From Verrucomicrobiota bacterium (GTDB taxonomy: Bacteria; Verrucomicrobiota; Verrucomicrobiia; Limisphaerales; JACPZS01), in assembly GCA_016195385.1 (NCBI GenBank), contig JACPZS010000053.1, positions 1 to 62,335 of the forward strand: a stretch of 62,335 nt of DNA. The letters run 5' to 3'. The position numbers were made by a program, and so were the translations under genes. The notes under the pieces are model-generated. The model saw only the letters and a program-made list of their open reading frames with translations. It did not search any database and was not told where the DNA came from. Positions 1 through 7,887 of the stretch are shown one piece after another; positions within the stretch are counted from its first letter, which is position 1; every line of letters begins with the position of its first letter.

Positions 1-1
1 A

Positions 2-2158
2 ATCACCATCACCGTGAAGGATCCTCAATTGGCTACCGCGACAACCACCTTTCAAGTCACGGTCAACCCAATCAATTACCCCCCAAGCATTACTGGATTG
101 GCGGATCAAACCATGCAGGAAAACGACAACGTGTCACCAACCACCTTGACAGTTGATTTCACCGTCTCCGATCCGGAGACAGCCGCTGCCAATCTATGGC
201 AATTGACCGCGAGTGCTGCATCATCTAATGGAACTTTGCTTCCTGCAGGTGGAATTGCCTTCGATACTAGCGCGGCACTCACAAACGGCACGCGTCGATT
301 GAAACTAACACCCGCAGCCTTCCAAACCGGGACTTCGACTGTAACTGTTAGCCTAAGGGACACGGGAGTGGCAGGACCACCTTCGGTGACAAATCAAATT
401 ACCACAGCATCGTTTGTCTTAACGGTGACCGCTGTTAATCATGCGCCCAGTATCAGTTTGATTGCGAATCAAGTAATAAGTCAGAACGGTTCAACCGGGC
501 CGATTCCGTTCAACGTGAACGACGCGCTGAATGAAACACCTGCAAGTTCATTGGTGGTAGCCGCGAGTGTCGTGGCTTCGCCCTCGAGTTTGCTTCAAGC
601 TACTGACGTAGTTTTTGCTGGATCAGGCGTCGGTCGCACGGTGACTGTGACTCCCGCCAAGAACACGGCAGGCCAGGCTGCGATTACTCTTACTGTCACG
701 GATGCCGGCGGCCTAACTGCGACGACTCAGTTCACGGTCGTGGTCAATGCGGTCAATCAGCCGCCTACTATCTCCAAGATCGCTGATCAAACTACACCCG
801 AAAACGCAGACACTGCACTTATACCGTTCACGGTTGGTGATACGGACAACCCGCTGAATAGCCTGACGGTTACCGGAACATCCGACAAGCAAAGCTTGGT
901 GCCTGACACTAGCATCTTCTTCGGTGGAAGTGGTGGAAACCGGGCGATGTTTATCACTCCTGCTCTTAATCAAAATGGCACAGCAAATATCACTGTCTCG
1001 GTGAGCGATGGAATTGCTGCACCCGTGTCTACTACATTCAAACTAACCGTTGCGTTTGTTAACAATCCGCCTACCATCACCAGCATTGCAAACCAAACCA
1101 CTGGTGTAGGTCAGGCTATCACGGGACTGAAGTTTATCGTTGGCGATATCGAAACAGGCGCGGTCTTTCTGAGCTTCACCGCTACGTCATCTGATCAGCA
1201 ACTCATCCCTGACTCCAACTTGTTCAGGGGTGGGAGTGGGACAAATCGGACTCTGTCGATCTTCCCAGTTGCAGGCAAGAACGGCCAGGCAACCATTACC
1301 GTGACGGTGACTGATTCCAACGGAGGCTCGGCTAGCAGTTCGTTCAATGTGACTGTCGGAACACCTAATGTCCCGCCGCCGGTCAAAGTGAAGAATGACT
1401 TCAACGGGGATGGATTGGCTGATATCCTATTCCAGAACGACGACGGTTCACTCGGTGTCTGGTTTATGAATAAGAATCAAAACCTTGTATCTGCCAGCCT
1501 GCTCAATCCTAGTAATGTAGGAGACTTGGGCTGGAGAATAGTTGCCACCGGCGACCTGAACGGCGACGGCAAGACGGATCTCATCTTTCAACATACTGAT
1601 GGATCTGTAGCGGCTTGGATCATGAACGGCGTCAACTTGGTGAGTGCCACACTTCTGACACCGGATAATCCCGGCCCGGGATGGCGTATCGTCGGCGCGG
1701 GTGATGTTAATCGCGATGGGAAGGATGACATCCTCTTCCAGCATACGGATGGCTCGATTGCTGTCTGGCTGATGAACGGCACGACCTTGACCACCGGCAC
1801 GTTGCTTAATCCGAGCAGCCCGGGTGACTCAAAGTGGCACGTGGTTGGAACGGCCGACTTTACCGGAGTTGGCAGTGTTGATCTGGTGCTCCAGCATGAT
1901 GATGGTTCAATTGCCGGCTGGCAAATGAACGGCACGGATCTCATCCAGGGATCGCTACTCAATCCCGACAGTTCAGGTTCGGATTGGCGCGTTGTTGGAA
2001 CTGTTGACTTGGATAAGAATGGATCGACCGACCTGCTGTTCCAGCATGCTGACGGCTCTGTAGCGGTCTGGTTTATGAATGGGTTTAATCTGGTTAATGC
2101 TTCACTACTTAACCCCGCCCATGCCGAAGCTGGCTGGAAAATTGCAGGGCCGAAGTAG
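2..2158 (+). CDS. Secreted Ig-like/VCBS repeat protein, C-terminal part
   Basis: The frame is open from the first bases of the window, so this is the C-terminal ~719 residues of a larger protein whose start lies outside. It holds about four Ig/cadherin-like repeats of ~105 residues, each opening with a PP(S/T)I-x-x-(I/L)A(D/N)Q block. Five VCBS/FG-GAP units of ~67 residues follow (DFNGDGLADILFQ, DLNGDGKTDLIFQ, DVNRDGKDDILFQ and so on), each with a W-(F/I/L)-MNG strand. Asp/Gly-rich FG-GAP blades usually bind calcium and form a beta-propeller in exported proteins, so a surface or secreted adhesion role is likely. No enzymatic domain is visible. The signal peptide must lie upstream. A clean terminator follows the stop codon. 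Confidence 0.85.
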   Translation: MTITVKDPQLATATTTFQVTVNPINYPPSITGLADQTMQENDNVSPTTLTVDFTVSDPETAAANLWQLTASAASSNGTLLPAGGIAFDTSAALTNGTRRLKLTPAAFQTGTSTVTVSLRDTGVAGPPSVTNQITTASFVLTVTAVNHAPSISLIANQVISQNGSTGPIPFNVNDALNETPASSLVVAASVVASPSSLLQATDVVFAGSGVGRTVTVTPAKNTAGQAAITLTVTDAGGLTATTQFTVVVNAVNQPPTISKIADQTTPENADTALIPFTVGDTDNPLNSLTVTGTSDKQSLVPDTSIFFGGSGGNRAMFITPALNQNGTANITVSVSDGIAAPVSTTFKLTVAFVNNPPTITSIANQTTGVGQAITGLKFIVGDIETGAVFLSFTATSSDQQLIPDSNLFRGGSGTNRTLSIFPVAGKNGQATITVTVTDSNGGSASSSFNVTVGTPNVPPPVKVKNDFNGDGLADILFQNDDGSLGVWFMNKNQNLVSASLLNPSNVGDLGWRIVATGDLNGDGKTDLIFQHTDGSVAAWIMNGVNLVSATLLTPDNPGPGWRIVGAGDVNRDGKDDILFQHTDGSIAVWLMNGTTLTTGTLLNPSSPGDSKWHVVGTADFTGVGSVDLVLQHDDGSIAGWQMNGTDLIQGSLLNPDSSGSDWRVVGTVDLDKNGSTDLLFQHADGSVAVWFMNGFNLVNASLLNPAHAEAGWKIAGPK

Positions 2159-2187
2159 AAGCAATTTGTAAATAAAATTGGTTTCAG

Positions 2188-2220
2188 GGCCACCTTGGAT
2201 AAACTCCAAGGTGGCCTTTT
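2188..2220 (+). terminator. Rho-independent terminator after the VCBS gene
   Basis: A perfect 12-bp stem (2188-2199 paired with 2205-2216) with a 5-base loop is followed by TTTT, 30 bases after the stop codon of the Ig/VCBS gene. The 246 bases from here to the next gene hold no convincing coding sequence. Confidence 0.85.
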
Positions 2221-2466
2221 CAATTGAGGGTTACTAATCTCTTGTAGTCATCGAGAGCGGACATCCGGCAGATAGTTGAGAGAGCGGGCGACTGAGTGAT
2301 AATCCAAGCTCGCTTGCCCAAAGAATCCAGAAAGTGCTGCCTGTGCTATTTCTGGAGCTTGGATCCGAGATGAGGTTCAGAAGGCTGGTACCTTTGTGCT
2401 TGAGGAAGATAAATCTCAGTCTCGAAGATTCGATTTTACAACTCATGCGCCTATGTAGTGACCTTG

Positions 2467-4842
2467 TCAGAAGGTTATCCCCGACGGGCGAACTGTGTGA
2501 TATTGATTAACTTCCGGTTCGACCAAGGTGGTCTCCTCTCCGTGCGGCCAATTGATCAAAACAGTTTCAATCTTGCTTGCGACCCCCAAGCCAAAATGAA
2601 CCGTGTTGGCGGATTGAGATCGATATGAGTCGCCAGTCACTATCTGGCGAACCATCGTGCGCCCTCCACAGTGGAGTGTTACTCTGGTGCCAACAGGCGA
2701 TTTTTTCGCATCGCCATTTAGGAATCGGAAACCAATCCAGTTGCCAGCGTCGGCGAGTTTGTTTCGATAAAGACGCAAAGTCTGCTTCCGGCTCGGCCAA
2801 AGTTCGAAAGTCGTGACGACCAGATCCATGCGGCCGTCACCATCGAGATCGTCGGCCACGACGCAGCGGGAGTCTTCCTCCAATGCCACGCCCAGCAAGC
2901 TACTGATGTCGGTGAAGGCCGTGCCGCCTTGATTGAGGAATAACCGGTTCTTTTCGTAGCCGCCGTAAGACCAGTTGCGCCCCAGCGTGCTGTCGAATTT
3001 GTGACTAAAATAGGCGGTGGCTGTGGGCTCATCAATGGTATCATTGATGTAGATGTCGTGCAGCCAAAATTCGGATTCGTAGTCACGCACGGTCGCTCGG
3101 CTTTGATGTCCGTTGGCCACATAAACGTCCGGGTATCCGTCGTTGTCGAAATCAAGAACGCCGCACCCCCAAGACCAGCCTGAGCGCGCAATCGAGTGGC
3201 TCAGTGAAGTTTGCTCAAAGCCGCCCTCGGGCCGCGCGAGATAGAGCCGGTTGCCGGAGGTCATTCGCGAGCGCATCGAGCGATCATCCGTGGAGTCGAG
3301 TCGCCAGAGTTTCATATATTCAAGCCGCTGCACTGCGGGCGATGTCATCCCGATCATGAGCAAGTCCAGCCGGCCGTCGGCATTGAAATCAGCCAGCGCG
3401 TGAGCCATGCCAAAGGCGTGCGGCTCGGGAATCCATTTGCTGGTAACATCGGTGAAACGTCCGGTGCCGTCATTGCGATAAACATCGACGCCGGCAAAAT
3501 CGCTGACAACCACGAGATCCAAGTTTCGATCTGAATTCAAGTCCACAAACGACGCGCTGTAAGTGCGGCGCTGGCGTTTCTTGTCCAACCCGGCGGCGGC
3601 GGTGGCGTCGGTGAGCTCGCCGTGACCGTCGTTGAGCAGCAGGTAAGCGGGAAAACCATCAAGTGCGTCGTAAAAATGTGGTCGCAGGATCTGGCCGAGC
3701 GTCGGCGCTTTGTATTGTGCAAGGAAAATGTCGAGGTCGCCGTCACGATCGACGTCGCCACAAGTCAGCACCATCGCGTCCTCCAATTTGGCGCTGGCGA
3801 GCCAGACGGGACGCGGCGGTTGATCGAAAGTTCCCGTTGCCGATCCAGGAAACAAGAACAGTCCTTCACGTTTGGCGCACAGCAGGTCTGCCACGCCGTC
3901 GCCGTCGAAGTCGGCGATGACGGCGGTGAATATTTTCCCGGGCGAAACGCGACACAAACTCCCGGCGTCGTAACCACCGGCACGGTTTCGGCGATAGACC
4001 AGATTTTTTGCCGGCAAAATAATTTCGGACAAGCCGTCGCCATCGAGATCGTAGAGTAGCAACGGATCGATGTAAGTGGAGTTCTCCGGCGGCGGAATTG
4101 TCTCGACCAGAATCGGCTCAAACAACGGTTCGCCGTGCCGCCATTTGATCGCGAGCTGGCTGGCGTCGATGCGTTTCACCGATGCCGGCTCCGTGTCTGA
4201 TTTTGCTGGCGACCAGTCCACGATGAGATCGCCTGTGACCATTGCGCGCTCGGTGAGCAGAGAATTGGTCAGGTTGGCGGCAAAATAAAACCGGCTTTGT
4301 TGAGAGTGCCCAGCGGCGTCGGCATCGAAGCGATTTTGGCGAAACTCAATTTGGGCAAGCTGCCAGCCGGTGCGTTCGAACTCCGCGATCCGGTTGCGCC
4401 ACTCGTTGGCGGACAAAACCGGCCCGATTCCGATTGACTCGCGCAGTTCGATTCCATGCGGGAGGAGAGTCGCCGAATTCCACTTGCCCAGTACCACTTG
4501 CTCCAAGGAATAATTCGCGACCACGCTGAGTTTGTTGCTGGCGGCGTTTATGGAATCCCAGAGTGCTTCAAAAGTTCGGCCGCAATTTTCGGCCAGAATT
4601 TCCTTGGCCCATACCGTTTCGTCCATGCGCTGTTCGCGGGCTTCGAGTTGCGCAAGCTTCGCTGCGGTGGCGCGCTGGGCGCTGCCGCTAAGGCTGGCTG
4701 ATTCACTGGAGCCAGGAAATTCGACGTTGGAACGAAGAAGAAAAAACCATCCCGCGCCGGCCGAGAGCACGAGCAAAATTCCGCCGAGAAATTTGGCAGA
4801 GGAGGTTGTCACGCCAGAGATTCCCGTGCCGATCCGCGTCAA
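2467..4842 (-). CDS. FG-GAP/ASPIC-UnbV (CRTAC1-like) exported protein
   Basis: This 791-aa protein starts with a hydrophobic signal or anchor segment at about residues 18-36. A ~200-residue region without a recognised domain follows, then about seven FG-GAP motifs (such as DLDGDGLSEI, DFDGDGVADL, DVDRDGDLDI, DFDNDGYPDV, DLDGDGRMDL). The C-terminal ~80 residues match an ASPIC/UnbV domain (HFGLGV..., LINWPHGEE). Proteins of this type are extracellular Ca-binding propellers, numerous in Verrucomicrobiota and Planctomycetota; the substrate is unknown. The chosen start is a TTG whose TTGA overlaps the stop of the upstream universal stress gene, which suggests translational coupling. A slightly later start would still keep the signal segment. 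Confidence 0.8.
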   Translation of the reverse strand: MTRIGTGISGVTTSSAKFLGGILLVLSAGAGWFFLLRSNVEFPGSSESASLSGSAQRATAAKLAQLEAREQRMDETVWAKEILAENCGRTFEALWDSINAASNKLSVVANYSLEQVVLGKWNSATLLPHGIELRESIGIGPVLSANEWRNRIAEFERTGWQLAQIEFRQNRFDADAAGHSQQSRFYFAANLTNSLLTERAMVTGDLIVDWSPAKSDTEPASVKRIDASQLAIKWRHGEPLFEPILVETIPPPENSTYIDPLLLYDLDGDGLSEIILPAKNLVYRRNRAGGYDAGSLCRVSPGKIFTAVIADFDGDGVADLLCAKREGLFLFPGSATGTFDQPPRPVWLASAKLEDAMVLTCGDVDRDGDLDIFLAQYKAPTLGQILRPHFYDALDGFPAYLLLNDGHGELTDATAAAGLDKKRQRRTYSASFVDLNSDRNLDLVVVSDFAGVDVYRNDGTGRFTDVTSKWIPEPHAFGMAHALADFNADGRLDLLMIGMTSPAVQRLEYMKLWRLDSTDDRSMRSRMTSGNRLYLARPEGGFEQTSLSHSIARSGWSWGCGVLDFDNDGYPDVYVANGHQSRATVRDYESEFWLHDIYINDTIDEPTATAYFSHKFDSTLGRNWSYGGYEKNRLFLNQGGTAFTDISSLLGVALEEDSRCVVADDLDGDGRMDLVVTTFELWPSRKQTLRLYRNKLADAGNWIGFRFLNGDAKKSPVGTRVTLHCGGRTMVRQIVTGDSYRSQSANTVHFGLGVASKIETVLINWPHGEETTLVEPEVNQYHTVRPSGITF

Positions 4843-5273
4843 CCTGGATTCCGGGCCGCCTTGACGAGCAGGATCGGAATCGACGTGCGGTGACGGACTT
4901 CGGAGATCGTGCTGCCGAACATCAAGTCGCCCAGCAAACGGTGGCCGTGCGAAGTCATTGCAATCAGTTCGCAGCGTTCGCGCTCGGCGGTCTTCAAAAT
5001 TTCCGCGGGCGGCTCGCCGAGTGCGAGATGCGTGGTGACCGCCAGTCCGGCATTTCGTAGAACCGCCGCGCTCCGCTCAAGATAAGCGCGGTCCGATTTC
5101 ATTTCCTCGGATTCGGCGAGCTTGAGCTGGCTGAAGTTGCGCGCCGCCCAGCCGTCGGCGACATGGACGAGCAACAGCTCCGAGTGAAGCTGCTTCGCGA
5201 GTTCAGTAATGTGCGGCAGGAGACTCGCGTCCGCACTGCTGTTTTCCAAGGCCACTAGAATTTTTTTATACAT
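4839..5273 (-). CDS. Universal stress protein, UspA family
   Basis: The 144-aa cytoplasmic protein has the complete Usp fold. It opens with YKKILVALENS. Near the C-terminus it has the ATP-binding pattern G-x2-G-x9-G-(S/T) as GHRLLGDLMFGST, then the final strand IPILLVKA. The nucleotide-binding glycine motif suggests an ATP-binding UspA subtype. It sits 149 bases downstream of mntH on the same strand and overlaps the following FG-GAP gene by 4 bases. Nramp and Usp genes are often neighbours, so a role in metal or oxidative stress is plausible but inferred. Confidence 0.88.
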   Translation of the reverse strand: MYKKILVALENSSADASLLPHITELAKQLHSELLLVHVADGWAARNFSQLKLAESEEMKSDRAYLERSAAVLRNAGLAVTTHLALGEPPAEILKTAERERCELIAMTSHGHRLLGDLMFGSTISEVRHRTSIPILLVKAARNPG

Positions 5274-5422
5274 GAGCCACTGGCTTTCGCGTCATCAATA
5301 ACCGACCGGCGCCAGGAACACCAGACCTACTCCGACGAATACGCGCAAACGGGCAAACATTGGTGTGACCAGCGCCAAAAACCTGATTGGCAGTGGGAGC
5401 GTTTTGAACCACAGGCTTCGTC

Positions 5423-6796
5423 CTATTTTCCAAAAAAGCGGGCGGTCAGTCCGAAGAAATCGGCTAGCAGTTTGAGGTTCAGCACAGCGATGATGAACGC
5501 AGTTGACCACGCCAAAAATTGGAGCCAGGCGCTGCTCACGAAATCACCCATCTTTCTCCGGTCGCTTGTGAAGATCACGAGAGGCACAACGGCGAATGAA
5601 AGCTGCAGGCTCAACACCACCTGGCTCAAGACGAGCAGCTTTGCCGTGCCGGACTCACCGTAGAGCGCAGTGCAGATGATCGCCGGCACGATCGCCAGCA
5701 GGCGCGTGAGCAATCGCCGCAACCACGGCCGCAGCCGGATGTTCAAAAATCCCTCCATCACGATTTGCCCGGCCAGCGTGCCCGTTAGCGTGGAGTTTTG
5801 TCCGGAAGCGAGCAATGCCAATGCGAAGATCGTGCTGGCGACTGGCACTCCCAGCATGGGTGAAAGCAGCTTGTGTGCGTCCTGGATTTCGGCCACGTCG
5901 TGCTGGCCGGCCCGGTGGAACGTCGCCGCAGCCACGATGAGAATGGCCGCGTTGATGAAAAGCGCAAACATCAAGGCGACCGTCGAATCAATTGTCGCGA
6001 ACTTAATCGCTTCGGCCTTGCCGTCCGTATTCTGCTCGTATTTGCGGGTCTGCACGATTGACGAATGGAGGTAAAGATTATGCGGCATCACCGTCGCGCC
6101 CAGAATGCCAATCGCGACGTAGAGCATGTCCTTGTTCATGATGATGGCCGGACTGGGCACGAAGCCCGCCAGGACGGCTTGGAAGTCCGGCTTTGAAAAA
6201 AGAACTTCGAGCGCGAAGCAACCGCCGATGGTCAGAATCAGCGTCACCACCAGCGCTTCGATGAAACGAAAACCTTTGTTTTGCAGATACAGAATCGCCA
6301 GCACATCCAGGGCGGTCAGGCATACGCCCGCGAGCAGCGGAATTTTGAAGAGCAAATTCAGTGCGATGGCGCTGCCGATGACTTCGGCCAGGTCGCACGC
6401 GCAGATCGCCACTTCACAGAGGAGCCAAAGGACGAACACGATGGTCGGTGAATAGTGGTCGCGGCACGCTTGGGCGAGGTCGCGGCCCGTGACGATACCC
6501 AGGCGGGCGCACAGCGACTGCAGCAGAATCGCCATGAGGTTCGAGAGCAGGACCACGCTCAATAACTGGTAGCCAAACGCGGATCCGCCGGCGAGATCGG
6601 TCGCCCAATTGCCGGGGTCCATGTAACCGACCGCGACGAGATAACCCGGCCCGGAAAACGCCAGGAGTTTTCGCCAGAAGCCCATGCCCTTCGCCACCGC
6701 GATCGTGCGATGCGCATCCGGCAGACTGGGCGTCGTGCCAGAAGAACGCCAGCCAGCGGCTGGTTTCAAGGATTGCACTGGTTGATTGGTTTCCAC
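5423..6796 (-). CDS. mntH: Nramp-family Mn2+/Fe2+ transporter
   Basis: The 457-aa inner-membrane protein has about eleven hydrophobic segments. It carries the Nramp metal-site motifs: [10 protein letters not shown] in TM1 (the DPGN motif) and VMPHNLYLH in TM6 (the MPH motif). The family imports Mn2+ or Fe2+ with protons. The first in-frame start is a GTG at 6796, giving a ~45-residue cytoplasmic N-terminus before the first membrane segment. A later Met at about residue 38 would also leave the core intact. The upstream 200 bases contain a perfect 12-bp palindrome and a dyad resembling an MntR site. A universal stress gene follows on the same strand. Confidence 0.93.
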   Translation of the reverse strand: METNQPVQSLKPAAGWRSSGTTPSLPDAHRTIAVAKGMGFWRKLLAFSGPGYLVAVGYMDPGNWATDLAGGSAFGYQLLSVVLLSNLMAILLQSLCARLGIVTGRDLAQACRDHYSPTIVFVLWLLCEVAICACDLAEVIGSAIALNLLFKIPLLAGVCLTALDVLAILYLQNKGFRFIEALVVTLILTIGGCFALEVLFSKPDFQAVLAGFVPSPAIIMNKDMLYVAIGILGATVMPHNLYLHSSIVQTRKYEQNTDGKAEAIKFATIDSTVALMFALFINAAILIVAAATFHRAGQHDVAEIQDAHKLLSPMLGVPVASTIFALALLASGQNSTLTGTLAGQIVMEGFLNIRLRPWLRRLLTRLLAIVPAIICTALYGESGTAKLLVLSQVVLSLQLSFAVVPLVIFTSDRRKMGDFVSSAWLQFLAWSTAFIIAVLNLKLLADFFGLTARFFGK

Positions 6797-6799
6797 GAT

Positions 6800-6811
6800 T
6801 GCAAATTTGCA
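6800..6811. promoter_or_regulatory. 12-bp perfect palindrome at the mntH start
   Basis: TGCAAATTTGCA is a perfect palindrome 3 bases upstream of the mntH GTG. Its position would let a bound regulator or RNA structure affect initiation. Function is not shown. Confidence 0.3.
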
Positions 6812-6865
6812 CGGGCACTGTTCCTCATGGAAACATGCGCGTCAATCATAAAGCTAGTACATAAA

Positions 6866-6889
6866 AACTTAGTTAGTCTCATCTATGTT
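6866..6889 (-). promoter_or_regulatory. Possible MntR/DtxR-type operator upstream of mntH
   Basis: Read on the mntH strand, AACATAG and CTAAGTT flank a 10-base spacer. They form an imperfect dyad (6 of 7 pairs) about 70-95 bases upstream of the mntH start. The AACATAG half equals the half-site of the enterobacterial MntR box, although the spacer there is shorter. The surrounding ~50 bases are AT-rich, as expected for a promoter. Low confidence. Confidence 0.25.
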
Positions 6890-6991
6890 AATGTTTTAAG
6901 CTTCGTTACCTCCCGGAGGTCGTCGTTTACTTCGGCGTTGTTGGTCGCTATTCTGTGCGCCAATCAAACGCACGCGAATCGAACCGGCCAC

Positions 6992-7828
6992 ATGAGCTCC
7001 CCCACCACATCGCCGCAGTTCAAGATGGTTCCTGAACAATCCGAACTCGATTCACTTCCTCGCGATCTTCGCTTCCATGCGTGCGCCAACGAAAATCCGC
7101 GTGCGCTTACCCGCGAGCAGATCGAAAAGTTCAACCGCGATGGCTATCTCAAAAGCATTCGCGTTTTTGACGAACAGGAAATTGGCGGGGTTCGGGAGTA
7201 TTTCGACGACTTGCTGGCGCGCGTTCTCGCGGCGGGCGGCGACAGTTATTCCATCAGTTCGGCCCACTTGAAGCACGGCAAAGTTTATGACCTTCTGACA
7301 AACCCTCGCATCGTCGCGCTCGTAAAAGATCTGCTGGGCGAAAACGTCATCGGCTGGGGTTCGCACTTCTTTTGCAAGCTGCCCCGCGATGGCAAGGCTG
7401 TGGCCTGGCATCAAGACGCCAGTTATTGGCCGCTCACGCCCTCGAAGACGGTGACGGCGTGGCTCGCGATCGACGACGCGGATGTCGAGAACGCGTGCAT
7501 GAGGTTCATCGCCGGCTCGCACTGGCACGGCCACCTCACCTACCGACCGAGCAATCCCGGCGACCACAATGTGCTGACGCAGACGATTGAAAATGTGGAA
7601 CGCTTCGGCACGCCTGTGGATGACGAATTGAAAGCCGGCGAAGTTTCGTTGCACGCGGACTTGCTGCTGCACGGTTCGGAGCCAAATGAGTCGAGCCGCC
7701 GCCGCTGCGGGCTGACGTTGCGCTACTGCGCGGCGGACGTGCGCGCCGCGATGGGTTGGAACGCGAAAGGCGTGGTTGTCGCGGGCGAAGATCGATCAGG
7801 TCATTGGGCCAATCCAAAGCGACCGTAG
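6992..7828 (+). CDS. Phytanoyl-CoA dioxygenase (PhyH) family protein
   Basis: This is a 278-aa predicted Fe(II)/2-oxoglutarate-dependent oxygenase. The iron ligands are visible: the H-x-D pair in WHQDASYWPL and the distal His in LLLHGSEPNES, with a following Arg (RRRCGLTLRY) that usually binds 2-oxoglutarate. The family hydroxylates varied small molecules, and the substrate here cannot be told. The frame is open upstream into the mntH region. ATG 6992 (MSSPTTS) was chosen because earlier starts would overlap mntH; ATG 7025 is an alternative. It is transcribed divergently from mntH. Confidence 0.85.
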   Translation: MSSPTTSPQFKMVPEQSELDSLPRDLRFHACANENPRALTREQIEKFNRDGYLKSIRVFDEQEIGGVREYFDDLLARVLAAGGDSYSISSAHLKHGKVYDLLTNPRIVALVKDLLGENVIGWGSHFFCKLPRDGKAVAWHQDASYWPLTPSKTVTAWLAIDDADVENACMRFIAGSHWHGHLTYRPSNPGDHNVLTQTIENVERFGTPVDDELKAGEVSLHADLLLHGSEPNESSRRRCGLTLRYCAADVRAAMGWNAKGVVVAGEDRSGHWANPKRP

Positions 7829-7887
7829 TTCATTGATCTGAATTCGGCAGAGTTGAACGCAGTCTCGTCTCCGCCGATGCGTCGCTG

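Noticed and set aside
5274..5422. Small gene between the universal stress gene and mntH
   Set aside because: A 71-codon frame overlaps the end of mntH and has no start signal, no domain and unusual composition.
6887..6991. Signal peptide in front of the PhyH protein (LLVAILCANQTHA)
   Set aside because: The stretch looks signal-like, but no in-frame start codon fits it, and PhyH enzymes are normally cytoplasmic.
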